Shown: positions 24,617 to 34,844, numbered from the stretch's first letter. The stretch: 48,694 nt of DNA from Pseudomonas sp. 21 (GCF_000955805.1 NZ_JYOA01000013.1:46977-95670); one strand, 5' to 3'. Made by a program: numbers and translations. The notes: a model not told the origin generated them from the sequence alone.

Positions 24617-25567
24617 CTAACGCACCACGCTATTGATGTCGTGGCGGTTGAGCGAAGTCCGCATTTCCTCGTACCACTCCGGAATCACGTCCTTCAGGCG
24701 CTCCTTGGCGTCTTCCAGCTTGAACGGCTGGGTGTAGCGCTTCTTGCGGTAGGAGTAGATGTAGTAGGTGCCGTCGCGGTAGAGGATGCGGTCGAAGGTG
24801 TAGAAGCCGATGTGCGTGCCGTTGCAGCGCGCGGTCAGCACCATGTCGCCCTCTTCGTAGGGCAGCACGCCTTCGGCGCACTCATAGGTGAAGAACTCGC
24901 GCACGTCGTCCCAGTCGACACCATCGCTGCTGGCGTGCAGGAAGGCCTCGGCCTTCTCTTCGGAATCGTCGGAGTGATCGCTGTACCAGATGAACAGCGG
25001 GATGCTCTGGTTGGTCTCGTCGCCCAGCCAGCTCTCGCCGTCCAGGTACTGCGCACTGCGCGCCAGGCTCGCCTGCACGCGGCGGTGGCTCTGGCGGTAT
25101 TCCTCCAACTGCTCGTCGAAGGCCGGCGAATCCTCACCCGGCACCACGCCTTCCATGCCCTTGATCTCGGCCACGCGTGCCAGGTACTCGGTGTACAGCG
25201 CCGCATCCTGGATCACGGTGCAGGTGTCACGGGTGAGGCTCAGGCCGATTTCGGTGAAGTTGGCGCTGCCCAGCACGACCACGTCCGGCTCGATCAGGAT
25301 CAGCTTCCAGTGCACGCTGTTCTGCGCGCGGAAGTCCACGTGCAGGCTGACGCTGGTACCGGCATCGCGGACGCAGAAATCGATGAAGTCCGGCGAGCTG
25401 AACGAGTTGATGGTGCCCACCAGCAGGTCTAGGCGATTGCCCTTCTCCACCAGGGTTTCGATCAGTGACTCGGTTTCGCTGGCGGAGGCCGAGACCACAG
25501 TGATCAGCTTGCCGCTGACCTGCTCCAGGTAATGCCTGAGCGAATGTTGAGCGTTTAGGATTTTCAT
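24617..25567 (-). CDS. single-domain phospholipase D-like protein with variant HKD motif
   Basis: A 316-residue cytoplasmic protein. The first half (about 1-135) looks like one PLD-type catalytic domain: LITVVSASASETESLIETLV, then VHWKLILIEPDVVVLGSANFTEIGL. The HxKxxxxD motif is present as His86-x-Lys88-xxxx-Glu93, so the Asp is replaced by Glu, while the following GSANF motif is intact. One motif per chain suggests a dimeric active site, as in Nuc/BfiI-type nucleases. The second half (140-316) is unassigned, with many aromatic and acidic residues and a TYYIYSYRKKRYTQPFKLEDAKERLKDVIPEWYEE end. It is divergent from ybiT. The function is unknown; nuclease or lipase activity is only inferred. 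Confidence 0.7.
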   Translation of the reverse strand: MKILNAQHSLRHYLEQVSGKLITVVSASASETESLIETLVEKGNRLDLLVGTINSFSSPDFIDFCVRDAGTSVSLHVDFRAQNSVHWKLILIEPDVVVLGSANFTEIGLSLTRDTCTVIQDAALYTEYLARVAEIKGMEGVVPGEDSPAFDEQLEEYRQSHRRVQASLARSAQYLDGESWLGDETNQSIPLFIWYSDHSDDSEEKAEAFLHASSDGVDWDDVREFFTYECAEGVLPYEEGDMVLTARCNGTHIGFYTFDRILYRDGTYYIYSYRKKRYTQPFKLEDAKERLKDVIPEWYEEMRTSLNRHDINSVVR

Positions 25568-25578
25568 ACAGCCCCCAC

Positions 25579-25604
25579 CAGAATTCTGAACACCGAATTC
25601 TGAT
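25579..25604. promoter_or_regulatory. direct repeat of a GAATTCTGA site in the PLD-like gene promoter
   Basis: GAATTCTGA occurs twice, 15 bp apart (25581-25589 and 25596-25604). The first copy lies inside the perfect dyad CAGAATTCTG. It is 14-37 bp upstream of the PLD-like start codon, suitable for an operator acting on this gene. Confidence 0.4.
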
Positions 25605-25813
25605 GCAGGACAATGGGGGGTTTCAACTGTCGGATGTCGACCTATGCCCGCAGATCGGGCGCTGCAGTGGCAAAGCATGCAGCTTGGGCCTGGTCGTGGC
25701 ATAATGAGCGGCTTTGCCAGGCGCCTGTCGGTCTCGTTCGACGACCGCGCCTTCCCTGCCCGCCCGCGCCGTCAGCGCCCGGCGCGCACCATGTCCAGCC
25801 AAGGGTCAGTCAG

Positions 25814-27403
<1,590 letters not shown>

Positions 27404-27422
27404 TCACTCCCCTGCCCAGATG

Positions 27423-27453
27423 AAAAAGCCCCGCCCTGTGCGGGGCTTTTTCT
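27423..27453 (+). terminator. rho-independent terminator after ybiT
   Basis: AAAAAGCCCCG-CCCTGTG-CGGGGCTTTTTC: a GC stem flanked by A- and T-tracts, 19 bp after the stop. Confidence 0.93.
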
Positions 27454-27478
27454 TGGACGCATTCTTATCGGGATTCCT

Positions 27479-27660
27479 TGTAGGAGCGAGCTTGCTCGCG
27501 AACAGCACCCTGCCGATGTTTCCGCGCTGGCGGAAAGCAATCGCGGACGAAGTCCGCTCCCACACAAGCCGTACACGGCTCGCTTAAGCGTAGGAGCGGA
27601 CTCTGTCCGCGATGTCTTCAGGTCCGCAGCGGGGCGATCGGTTCGCGAGCAAGCTCGCAT
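27479..27660. repeat. REP cluster of four elements, two core types
   Basis: The elements are GAGC-type at 27479-27502, GGAC-type at 27541-27564 (core GGACGAAGTCC), GGAC-type at 27590-27612 (core GGACTCTGTCC) and a partial GAGC-type at 27640-27660. The cluster separates ybiT from the convergent hydrolase gene. Confidence 0.83.
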
Positions 27661-27671
27661 CGGCAAGGGAA

Positions 27672-28685
27672 TCAGCGCCCCGACGTCTGCATCGTCGCGC
27701 TGCCCAGGCTGACGTCGAAGAACTCCGCCGCCGAGGCCGCCAGGTCACGGTGGATGGCCTGGCGATCGAGGCCCTGGGTGTCGGTGCACAGGTCCGGCGT
27801 GGCTTCCTTTTCTTCTTCCGAACAGGGCGACATGAAGACGAAGTGCCCTGCCCCATCCAGCACCCGCAGGTCTGCCTGCTGCGGCAGTTTGCGAGCCAGC
27901 GCGCCGGCGTTTTTCTTCCAGTCGAGGATCCGGTCCTCATTGCCGGTGTAGAGCAGCACCGGCACCTGCACGTCTTCCAGTTCATGGACGCCATACATCA
28001 GGCTCAATGGCGCCAGCAGCAGCAAGGCGCCGATGCGCGGATCAGCCATGGGTACCAGGTCGTTGCGATCGGCGCGTACCTCGCCTTTCTCGCTGCAGGC
28101 GTCGGCGTCGTCCGGGCGCTCCTGGCAATACTTGATCAGCCGCTCCAGTCGCGGCTGGGCGCCGGCCAGGATCAGAGCCGTTTCACCACCGGCGGAATAG
28201 CCGATCACGCCGACCTTGCGCGGGTCGGCAATGGCCGCGACCTTGGGATCGAGCAGCGCGGCGCTGATGGTTTCCGACACCTGCAGAGGCCGCCCATAGA
28301 GGTTGCTCTTGGCGCCCAGACGGCTGTGGTCATGCAGGTTGTCGCCGGGGTGCAGCAAGGTCACCACCACGAAGCCCTTGCGCACCAGCGCCTCGATCAG
28401 GTCGCGGTGGGCCAGTGGTGTGCCGTAGTTGCCGTGGGACATGACCAGCAGCGGGAAGCGACCGTTGGCGGTCTGCCCTTCGTAGGCGACATCGAGGATG
28501 AAATTGCCCAGGTGCAGGGGTTGTTCGGGCGCGCGCGTGGGGTAGAAGGCGATGGCCTTCATCGGCTGCTGGTCCAGCGGGTCGCTCACCTGCAGGCGGT
28601 GAAAACCCACATTCCAGCCCTGTGCCGCCCAACTCGCGGTACTGAAGGTAACGAGCAGCAGGAACCAGAACAGGCGCCTCGCCAT
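27672..28685 (-). CDS. secreted alpha/beta hydrolase (dienelactone-hydrolase-like)
   Basis: A 337-residue protein with a cleavable signal peptide (LFWFLLLVTFSTASWA, cut near residue 20), so periplasmic or exported. The alpha/beta-hydrolase fold is clear: PLLVMSHGNYG oxyanion region, nucleophile Ser164 in GYSAGGE, acid Asp251 (YTGNEDRI) and His281 (DGAGHFVF). It resembles the predicted dienelactone hydrolase group COG4188, whose substrates are mostly unknown. A stretch from 186 to 200 with two Cys (CQERPDDADAC) and a third Cys at 288 could form a disulphide. The start is set by the signal peptide; upstream in-frame codons are noncoding in character. Confidence 0.87.
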   Translation of the reverse strand: MARRLFWFLLLVTFSTASWAAQGWNVGFHRLQVSDPLDQQPMKAIAFYPTRAPEQPLHLGNFILDVAYEGQTANGRFPLLVMSHGNYGTPLAHRDLIEALVRKGFVVVTLLHPGDNLHDHSRLGAKSNLYGRPLQVSETISAALLDPKVAAIADPRKVGVIGYSAGGETALILAGAQPRLERLIKYCQERPDDADACSEKGEVRADRNDLVPMADPRIGALLLLAPLSLMYGVHELEDVQVPVLLYTGNEDRILDWKKNAGALARKLPQQADLRVLDGAGHFVFMSPCSEEEKEATPDLCTDTQGLDRQAIHRDLAASAAEFFDVSLGSATMQTSGR

Positions 28686-28840
28686 GGTGCAGTTCGCTCC
28701 GATTTGTCTCCAGATCAGGCGCCGCGAGGCTTGTTGGTGAATGCAGAGGCCACCGGGCGCCGCCTGGAGGGAACCTCTGCATAGTACGCGCCAGTGAGAC
28801 TCGCTCCGTGCCCGCAGACAGGCGGTACCGCCCAGGCACG

Positions 28841-28870
28841 AAAAAGCCCCGCATGGGCGGGGCTTTTTCT
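28841..28870 (-). terminator. rho-independent terminator of azoR
   Basis: AAAAAGCCCCGC-ATG-GGCGGGGCTTTTTC; read leftwards it starts 16 bp after the azoR stop and has a T-tract in both directions. Confidence 0.9.
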
Positions 28871-28884
28871 GCTGCAGGCAGCGA

Positions 28885-29493
28885 TCAGGCGGCGGCGAAC
28901 TGGCTGGCGATGCTTGCCTGGGCCCCGGCAATGGCGTTGCGGCGCGGCTCGTCACCGTAGGCCAGGCCTTCGGCACGCACGACCTCGATGTCAGTGATGC
29001 CGAGGAAATTCAGCACCAGTTCGAGGTAGTTCTCGTGGGCGACACCGCTCGGTTGGCCGGCATGGATGCCGCCGGCGGTGGAGACGATGATGACTTTCTT
29101 GCCGCCTGCCAGGCCTTCCGGGCCGTTCTCGGTGTAGCGGAAAGTCTTGCCGGCGACGGCGATGCGGTCGATCCACGCCTTCAGCTGGCTGGGGATGGAG
29201 AAGTTGTACATCGGTGCGCCGATGACGATGGCGTCGGCGCCGAGGAATTCCTCGATGCTCTTCTCGCCCAGGGCGGCTTCGTGCTTTTGCGCAGCGTCGC
29301 GCAGTTCGGCCGGGGTACCGGCGGCCACCAGGCTGGCGGAGGACAGGTGGCTGATGGCGTCGGCGGCCAGGTCACGGTAGGTGACTTCTACGCCCGGCTC
29401 GGCGGCGGCCCAGGCGGCGACCAGTTCGGCGCTCAGTTGGCGGGAAGCGGAGTTGTCGCCGAGGATGCTCGAATCGATGTGCAGCAGTTTCAT
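28885..29493 (-). CDS. azoR: FMN-dependent NADH:quinone / azo reductase
   Basis: A 202-residue flavodoxin-fold oxidoreductase of the AzoR family, which reduces quinones and azo compounds by two-electron transfer from NAD(P)H. Family motifs are present: [28 protein letters not shown] (FMN phosphate site), [29 protein letters not shown], and [10 protein letters not shown] near the flavin ring. The ATG at 29493 begins the canonical [10 protein letters not shown]-terminus. It is divergent from a LysR regulator with 131 bp between starts, the arrangement seen for Pseudomonas azoR genes, so electrophile-induced control by that regulator is likely. Confidence 0.95.
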   Translation of the reverse strand: MKLLHIDSSILGDNSASRQLSAELVAAWAAAEPGVEVTYRDLAADAISHLSSASLVAAGTPAELRDAAQKHEAALGEKSIEEFLGADAIVIGAPMYNFSIPSQLKAWIDRIAVAGKTFRYTENGPEGLAGGKKVIIVSTAGGIHAGQPSGVAHENYLELVLNFLGITDIEVVRAEGLAYGDEPRRNAIAGAQASIASQFAAA

Positions 29494-29624
29494 GTGTGTT
29501 CTCCAGGAAAGGTGCCAAGTGGGTTGGCGGAGGAATTCGTCGTTGGAGGCAAGACTACGCATGTAGCCAATCTTCGATAAGTCGGCAAAAATGCAATGAT
29601 TCGTCTCACCAGCAGGACAATCCA

Positions 29625-30530
29625 ATGCAGGACCTCAATGACCTCTTCTATTTCGCCAAGGTGGTGGAAGCCGGCGGCTTCGCCGCTGCCGGGCGCCTGC
29701 TGGGCCTGCCGAAGTCGCGCCTGTCGCGGCGCGTAGCGGAACTGGAAGCACGCCTGGATGTGCGTCTGCTGCAGCGCACCACGCGCAAACTGGCGCTTAC
29801 CGACCTGGGCGAGCGCTATTACCGGCACTGCCAGGCGATGCTGGTGGAAGCCGAGATGGCGGATGAAGTCGCGGCGCAATTGAGCGCGGAACCGCGTGGA
29901 CGAGTGCGCCTGTCGTGCCCGGTGGCGCTGGCGGAAACCTCGCTGAACGAGATGCTGCCCGGTTTTCTCGCCGCCTATCCGCAGGTGAACCTGGAGCTGA
30001 TGCTGACCAATCGGCGCGTCGACCTGCTCAACGAAAGCATCGACGTCGCGCTACGCGTGCGCGCACCGGGGGATGAGGACCTGTCGCTGATCTCGCGACG
30101 CCTGCGCCTGGCCAAGACTGCGCTGGTGGCAGCACCGTCACTGCTCAAGGGCGTCAAGCTGCGTGCACCGGAGGACCTGGCCGCCCTGCCCGTCCTCGGC
30201 GCCATCGACAACGATCGCCGCGTGCACATGAAGCTGACCGGCCCACAGGGCGAGGTGAAGGAAGTGGCACTGGAGGCGCGCCTGGCGGTGGAAGACTTCA
30301 ACCTGCGCAAGAACGTGGCGCTGGCGGGACTGGGCGTGACGCTCCTGCCGCTGCATTACTGCACCGAGGAGCTGGAGGATGGCCGGCTGGTGCGCGTGCT
30401 CCCCGCCTGGAGCGAGCCGGAGGCCTACCTGCAGGCGGTGTATCCGCACCGGCGCGGCATTCTGCCAGCGGTGCGAGCGCTGCTCGATTATCTGCAGGAA
30501 GGCTTCTCGAAGGACGACTGGCCGGTCTGA
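29625..30530 (+). CDS. LysR-family regulator divergent from azoR
   Basis: A 301-residue LysR-type regulator. The winged HTH is at about 1-60 ([59 protein letters not shown]). The effector domain spans about 88-295, with the usual [33 protein letters not shown] opening. It belongs to the large DSBA-type/AzoR-linked subgroup. The ATG has AGGA nine bases upstream. Regulation of azoR across the shared 131-bp promoter region is inferred from the divergent layout. Confidence 0.93.
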   Translation: MQDLNDLFYFAKVVEAGGFAAAGRLLGLPKSRLSRRVAELEARLDVRLLQRTTRKLALTDLGERYYRHCQAMLVEAEMADEVAAQLSAEPRGRVRLSCPVALAETSLNEMLPGFLAAYPQVNLELMLTNRRVDLLNESIDVALRVRAPGDEDLSLISRRLRLAKTALVAAPSLLKGVKLRAPEDLAALPVLGAIDNDRRVHMKLTGPQGEVKEVALEARLAVEDFNLRKNVALAGLGVTLLPLHYCTEELEDGRLVRVLPAWSEPEAYLQAVYPHRRGILPAVRALLDYLQEGFSKDDWPV

Positions 30531-30561
30531 CGAAGCGCCAGCCCCTGGATGGGAGCGCCGC

Positions 30562-31278
30562 TTACGCCGGGTTGGCGCCCAGGCCCATCAGTGCGCCGAT
30601 CCAGCTCAGCAGACGGCCGCCGCTGAGCCAGTCGATCCAGAACAGCTGGTGCAGCGCGACGATGGCCCAGAACACCAGCTGGAAGGACAGCTTGCGGGTC
30701 TTGTGGCGAAACAGCTGCTGGGCGAGGAATGCACCCGGCCAGCCGCCGAGCAGTTCCAGCAGGTGCAGGCTCTGCTCCGGGGTACGCCAGTCGTTGCGCT
30801 CGGCGCTGCGCTTGTCACGCCAATAAGCGAAGAACGCCAGGACACTGAAGACCGGATAGAGCAGCAGGAACCAGACGAAGTAAGCGTCCTTCAGCCAGAG
30901 CACCGAGCCGATGAGGGGCAGCGCCAGCAGCACTGCAAGGGCCCCCAGCGCCTTGCCCAGAGAGCGCTTTGGCGCACTGGGGAAGGCAACTTCGCGGCCA
31001 CTGCGAACCCGTTCGCGAGTGGCTGTCGCGGCGGGCTTGCGGCGAATCGCCGGGGTATCGATGGCCAGCCCGGCAAGGCGGGCATGATCGGCGCGCGGAC
31101 GACCGTCCTTGCCGGTGCCTTCTACGTAGCGGACCTGGTCGCCCGCTTCCGGGCGACGGTCGCCACGGAAGTCGGAAATGTGCAGGAAGACTTCCTTGCC
31201 GCCGGCCTGGGGACGGATGAAGCCGAAGCCCTTGTCATCGTCCCAGCGGCTGATGGTTCCGTTCTTTTCCACGTTCAC
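30562..31278 (-). CDS. cold-shock domain / DUF1294 membrane fusion protein
   Basis: A 238-residue protein with two parts. Residues 1-68 are a cold-shock (OB-fold) domain with RNP1-like GFGFI and the VFLHISDF motif. After a basic linker (70-105) come four hydrophobic segments (about 109-128, 132-152, 176-186 and 196-215) with the DUF1294 signature DKRSAERNDWRTPEQSLHLLELLGGWPGAFLAQQLFRHKTRK. The cytoplasmic nucleic-acid-binding head and membrane tail suggest RNA binding at the membrane; the function is unknown. It is next to uppP on the same strand with only 11 bp between the genes, so they are probably co-transcribed. Confidence 0.88.
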   Translation of the reverse strand: MNVEKNGTISRWDDDKGFGFIRPQAGGKEVFLHISDFRGDRRPEAGDQVRYVEGTGKDGRPRADHARLAGLAIDTPAIRRKPAATATRERVRSGREVAFPSAPKRSLGKALGALAVLLALPLIGSVLWLKDAYFVWFLLLYPVFSVLAFFAYWRDKRSAERNDWRTPEQSLHLLELLGGWPGAFLAQQLFRHKTRKLSFQLVFWAIVALHQLFWIDWLSGGRLLSWIGALMGLGANPA

Positions 31279-31289
31279 TCGCTATCGGA

Positions 31290-32120
31290 TCAGGGTTTGG
31301 CGCTGCTCCAGTCGATCAGGGCGAACTGCCAGGTCGCCAGGATCAGCAGGCCAAACACGATACGGTACCAGGCGAAGGCCGCATAGCTGTGGTTGGCGAT
31401 GAACTTGAGCAGGCCGCGCACGGCGATCATGGCGAAGATGAACGAGGTGACGAAGCCGATGGCGAATACCGGCAGGTCCGCGGGCTGGAAAATGTCGCGG
31501 TACTTGTAACCCGAGTAGACCGCGGCGCCGACCATGGTCGGCATGGCCAGGAAGAACGAGAACTCGGTGGCCGCCTTGCGCGACAGGCCGAACAGCAGGC
31601 CGCCGATGATGGTCGCGCCGGAGCGCGAGGTGCCCGGGATCAGTGCCAGGCACTGGCAGCAGCCGACCTTCAGGGCTTCCTTCCAGGTCATGTCGTCGAC
31701 GGTTTCGGCGTGGACCACGTGCTGGCGCTTTTCCGCCCAGAGCATGATCACGCCGCCCACCACCAGAGCCACGGCCACGGTGATCGGGTTGAACAGGTAG
31801 TGATGGATGTAGTCGGCGAAGGTCACGCCCAGGACCACCGCTGGGAAGAACGCGATCAGCAGGTTGAGGGTGAAGCGCTGTGCCTTGCGCTGGGTGGGCA
31901 GGCCGACGACGATCTCGAGGATCTTGCGGCGGAATTCCCAGACCACGGCCAGGATGGCCGCCAACTGGATGATGATGTTGAAGGCTTCGGCACGTTCGCC
32001 ACCGAAGCCGATAAGGTCCGCCACGATGATCTGGTGGCCGGTGCTGGAGATCGGCAGGAACTCGGTAAGCCCCTCGACCACGCCAAGGATGAAGGCCTGA
32101 AAGGCGCTCCACAGATCCAT
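31290..32120 (-). CDS. uppP: undecaprenyl-diphosphatase UppP (BacA)
   Basis: A 276-residue polytopic membrane enzyme that dephosphorylates undecaprenyl diphosphate, recycling the lipid carrier for peptidoglycan and O-antigen synthesis. Overproduction confers bacitracin resistance in known homologues. Both catalytic motifs are intact: [17 protein letters not shown] near the N-terminus and [13 protein letters not shown] in the middle. About eight hydrophobic segments are visible. The ATG at 32120 has GGGGGAAAGTAGT before it on the minus strand. It leads a two-gene unit with the CSD/DUF1294 gene. Confidence 0.96.
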   Translation of the reverse strand: MDLWSAFQAFILGVVEGLTEFLPISSTGHQIIVADLIGFGGERAEAFNIIIQLAAILAVVWEFRRKILEIVVGLPTQRKAQRFTLNLLIAFFPAVVLGVTFADYIHHYLFNPITVAVALVVGGVIMLWAEKRQHVVHAETVDDMTWKEALKVGCCQCLALIPGTSRSGATIIGGLLFGLSRKAATEFSFFLAMPTMVGAAVYSGYKYRDIFQPADLPVFAIGFVTSFIFAMIAVRGLLKFIANHSYAAFAWYRIVFGLLILATWQFALIDWSSAKP

Positions 32121-32654
32121 ACTACTTTCCCCCGCGAGGCACGCTGGCTCGCACGTTTCTAATGATTTTGTCCCGCTGCCTGCCCCTGGCGCCCAAGCGC
32201 CGCAGCGGCGTCGGCATGCTAATGCATTGCCCGCAGATCGCTACGAAATTCACAAAAATTTCTCTTCCACGGCGCGGGCAGAGCAGGCGTTGGCAGTTCG
32301 GCAATTTCGAGCTGCCTTTCGTCGCCAGGAAGATGCAGACAACCGTGATCCGGGTGGGTTCGCGCCATCATGCAAAATGCCTAATTCATTGAAAAGCCTG
32401 CTGCACTCAAGTACCAGAAAGGCTACAAATCCTCCAATTCTGTTAACGAACCGAAACACTCGAAACGCCGCAAACGCCGACGGGCCATGCTTCGGGCCTT
32501 CCCACCCAAAGTTGTGTATCAGGCTCGCAACAGAATTCGCTTCTCCCGTGAGACGAGCCCCGTTCTAGGGGCCGCGCGGGGCTTTCGTACGATCGTTCTG
32601 TATCAACGCCGAGACATCCGCTCCGTGATGGCTCACGTGGCCTTACGCCATGTC

Positions 32655-32667
32655 ATTGATTCTCAAT
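32655..32667. promoter_or_regulatory. 13-bp dyad next to the fap sigma-54 promoter
   Basis: ATTGA-TTC-TCAAT is a perfect 5-bp inverted repeat with a 3-bp spacer, ending 14 bp before the -24 GG. The factor is unknown. Its position is too close for a classical enhancer and would suit a modulator or repressor. Confidence 0.3.
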
Positions 32668-32680
32668 AGCTGATTAAAAG

Positions 32681-32696
32681 CGGCACGGCCCCTGCT
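32681..32696 (+). promoter_or_regulatory. sigma-54 (-24/-12) promoter of fapA
   Basis: CGGCACGGCCCCTGCT fits TGGCACGNNNNTTGCW at all but two specified positions, with GG (32682-32683) and GC (32694-32695) exactly 12 bp apart as RpoN requires. The predicted start point is near 32707, 42 bp before the fapA ATG. A sigma-54 activator is encoded at the other end of the operon. Confidence 0.7.
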
Positions 32697-32748
32697 CCAC
32701 CTTGGTACCGCTGGTTAGGGCTCAGCGCACCAAGAAGGAACCGCCATC

Positions 32749-33201
32749 ATGGGGAACATCGACTCACGGATAGTCGGCATTCTCGTCACGCTCGCTTGCG
32801 GCGCGGCCAGCGTCCCGCTGTGTCCGCTCGCTCAAGCCGGCGACGGCACCATCGTCCTGCAGCGCCAGGTGCAGCCACGCGTCGCCACCCGGCCGACCGA
32901 CATTCCCGACCCGAACCCGATCACCGTCAACCCGAACATCTCCGAGCAGATTGTGCGCCAGACCGGCAACGCCGAGCTGAGCGACAGCGATTTCGCCGGC
33001 GTCACCAGCGGCTCCAGCCTGCAGCGGCATATCCTGCCCGGCGGCCAGCTGGTGGGCATGGACAACGGCGCCAACCAGTCCCTCAACGGCAACAGCATGG
33101 GGGCCGGCGCGGCTGGAGGTGGCGCCGGCATATCCAACTCGGTGAACCGCACCGTCCAGCAAGGACTTTCGCCCCTGCGCATGCTGACGGGGGACCGCTG
33201 A
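32749..33201 (+). CDS. fapA: functional amyloid accessory protein FapA
   Basis: A 150-residue exported protein, first gene of the fap operon. A signal peptide (GILVTLACGAASVPLCPLAQA) ends near residue 30. The mature part is low-complexity and Gly/Asn-rich near its C-terminus (SLNGNSMGAGAAGGGAGISNSVNRTVQQG). FapA is known as a minor, chaperone-like component that controls the ratio of FapB to FapC in fibrils. AAGGA precedes the ATG. The stop is one base from the fapB start (TGAGATG), showing tight coupling. Confidence 0.9.
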   Translation: MGNIDSRIVGILVTLACGAASVPLCPLAQAGDGTIVLQRQVQPRVATRPTDIPDPNPITVNPNISEQIVRQTGNAELSDSDFAGVTSGSSLQRHILPGGQLVGMDNGANQSLNGNSMGAGAAGGGAGISNSVNRTVQQGLSPLRMLTGDR

Positions 33202-33202
33202 G

Positions 33203-33781
33203 ATGAACGCCCGCCTGCTCGCTCTTCCTCTCCTGCTCTGCAGCGTCACGGCCCTGGCCGCCGATCCTTCGACGGTCAACAACGCCAGCATCGACAGCGC
33301 CGTGCGCAACTACCGAGGTGTCGCCAGCGTGAACCAGGCCGCCGGCGACTCCCAGCAACAGGCCAACGGCCGCGCCATCGCCATCGGCAGCAATGCCCAG
33401 GCCACCACCCAGTTCCGCCAGGCAGTCAACGCCAGCGTCGACCTCAACCAGGCCGCGTCCGCCAGCATCACCGGCAACGCCTTCACCAACGGCAACGGCG
33501 CACTGGGCGTGAACCAGGCCGCCGGGGCTGCCAACCAGCAAGTGAACGCCATGCGGATCAGCGTCAGCGCCATCCCGCAGAGCGTCGATGACAGCGTGCT
33601 TTCCCAGCAGAACGTCGCGCTGCCAGTGAACTCAGGCTCGAAGGACTCCACCACGGGTAGCCGGCAGGTCGTCACCAGCGACCAGGCCTTTGCCGGCAGC
33701 CGGGGTGTCGTGCAGATGAGCCAGAGCGCCGGGGTCGGCAATCGCATTGCCAACACCCTGAGCATCCGGGTCGCGGATTGA
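33203..33781 (+). CDS. fapB: functional amyloid minor subunit / nucleator FapB
   Basis: A 192-residue exported protein with a 20-residue signal peptide. Three imperfect amyloid repeats are visible around the Asn/Gln-Ala core: GVASVNQAAGDSQQQANGR (39-57), GALGVNQAAGAANQQVNAM (99-117) and GVVQMSQSAGVGNRIANTL (168-186). FapB is the presumed nucleator and a minor fibre component, homologous to FapC. Its start is coupled to fapA and it is followed by fapC after 55 bp. Confidence 0.93.
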   Translation: MNARLLALPLLLCSVTALAADPSTVNNASIDSAVRNYRGVASVNQAAGDSQQQANGRAIAIGSNAQATTQFRQAVNASVDLNQAASASITGNAFTNGNGALGVNQAAGAANQQVNAMRISVSAIPQSVDDSVLSQQNVALPVNSGSKDSTTGSRQVVTSDQAFAGSRGVVQMSQSAGVGNRIANTLSIRVAD

Positions 33782-33836
33782 CCCAAGCCAACTCCAATAA
33801 CACTAAACACGCCAAACGAAGCAAAGGAGATACACC

Positions 33837-34844
33837 ATGAAACCAAGAATGGCTCTGAAGCCTCTGGTTTTCGCTGTTGCAGCGGTCATGGCTGTAGCAG
33901 TGCACGCGGATAACCGTAACAACAACGGGCATGGTCACGGCCACGACAATGGCCACGGTCATGAGCAACATCAACCCAAGCCCCCGTACGATCCCTACAA
34001 GGACCCACGGATCGAAGCAGGCGCCAGCGCAACGGTGGAAGACACCCAGGAAAGCAGCGACAACACCGTGGTGAACATGGGCACCAAGAACACCGCGACA
34101 GTCGACGGATCGTTGGGGAACGCATCCGGGAACGTGGGCGTCAACGTCGCCGCCGGCGATATGAACCAACAGGCCAACGCCGCCGCCCTGGCGACTGCCG
34201 ATGAGAAATTCATCTTCGGTACCGCCTATGCGTCGACTGAAGTGACCCAGAACAACGCGGACAACCAGGCCTGGAACTTCTCCACCACCAACAAGGCTTC
34301 GCTGAACAACTCCGGTAGCAACTCCTCCGGGAACATCGGCATCAACATCGCCTCGGGCAACTACAACCAGCAGAAAAACGACATGGCAGCCGCCGTGTCC
34401 GGTGGTCGTAGTGCTGACTCCTACAGTGGCGCCACCCAGACCTCCAGTGGCAACACCGTGGGCAACGTGGCCTTCCTGACCTACGAGAAGGAAACCTTGC
34501 GGTCCACCTTCAGCGCCCATGGCACCTACAAGGGAGCCGGTGCAGGCTACGTGGTCGACGAGTCGGGCCGTGGCGGGCATGACGACAGCCGTAACAGCGG
34601 TGGCAGCAAAACCGACAAGGACCCGCTGTTCTTCGTCGAAGCTGGCACTGTCGATCTCAGAGGCCAGGCCACCTATCAGGTGCTGATCCCCACCGGCTGG
34701 AAAGACCCGGTGCGCAACGATGCCTCCATCAACAGCTCGCTCAACAACGTGTCGGGCAACCTGGGCGCGAACGTTGCGGCTGGCGTAGGCAACCAGCAGA
34801 GCAACTCGCTGTCCATCGCCGCAGGCTGCAAATCCTGCCTGTAA
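33837..34844 (+). CDS. fapC: functional amyloid major fibre subunit FapC
   Basis: A 335-residue exported protein and the main Fap biofilm fibre component. After a 24-residue signal peptide comes a His-rich stretch (31-45, GHGHGHDNGHGHEQH). Repeats R1 (about 63-117) and R2 (132-186) each contain the GNxGxNxAxGxxNQQ core. The third repeat appears split: its front half is at about 196-212 and its core (SLNNVSGNLGANVAAGVGNQQ) at 301-321, with about 80 non-repeat residues between. The conserved CxxC ends the protein (CKSC, 331-334). The ribosome-binding site AAAGGAG is very strong, as expected for an abundant subunit. Only the mature chain's C-terminal Cys residues are present. Confidence 0.94.
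   Translation: MKPRMALKPLVFAVAAVMAVAVHADNRNNNGHGHGHDNGHGHEQHQPKPPYDPYKDPRIEAGASATVEDTQESSDNTVVNMGTKNTATVDGSLGNASGNVGVNVAAGDMNQQANAAALATADEKFIFGTAYASTEVTQNNADNQAWNFSTTNKASLNNSGSNSSGNIGINIASGNYNQQKNDMAAAVSGGRSADSYSGATQTSSGNTVGNVAFLTYEKETLRSTFSAHGTYKGAGAGYVVDESGRGGHDDSRNSGGSKTDKDPLFFVEAGTVDLRGQATYQVLIPTGWKDPVRNDASINSSLNNVSGNLGANVAAGVGNQQSNSLSIAAGCKSCL

Larger units (their letters stand above)
32121..32748. other. 628-bp regulatory region upstream of the fap operon
   Basis: This region is AT-richer than its surroundings and separates divergent uppP and fapA. It holds a sigma-54 promoter candidate at 32681-32696, a short dyad ATTGA-TTC-TCAAT at 32655-32667 just upstream of it, and a weak GC hairpin near 32556-32584 with only a short T-run. 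ORFs inside it have no ribosome-binding sites or recognisable products. Distal activator sites for the fap promoter are expected here. Confidence 0.6.

Noticed and set aside
32162-32568. Open frames between uppP and fapA
   Set aside because: No ribosome-binding site, no recognisable motif and atypical composition; the region looks regulatory.
32697-32712. CACCTTGGTACCG near fapA resembles the TACCTTGGTACTG motif of the PQQ cluster
   Set aside because: It lies around or after the predicted fapA start point, differs at two positions and owes much of its likeness to a GGTACC palindrome; chance is likely.
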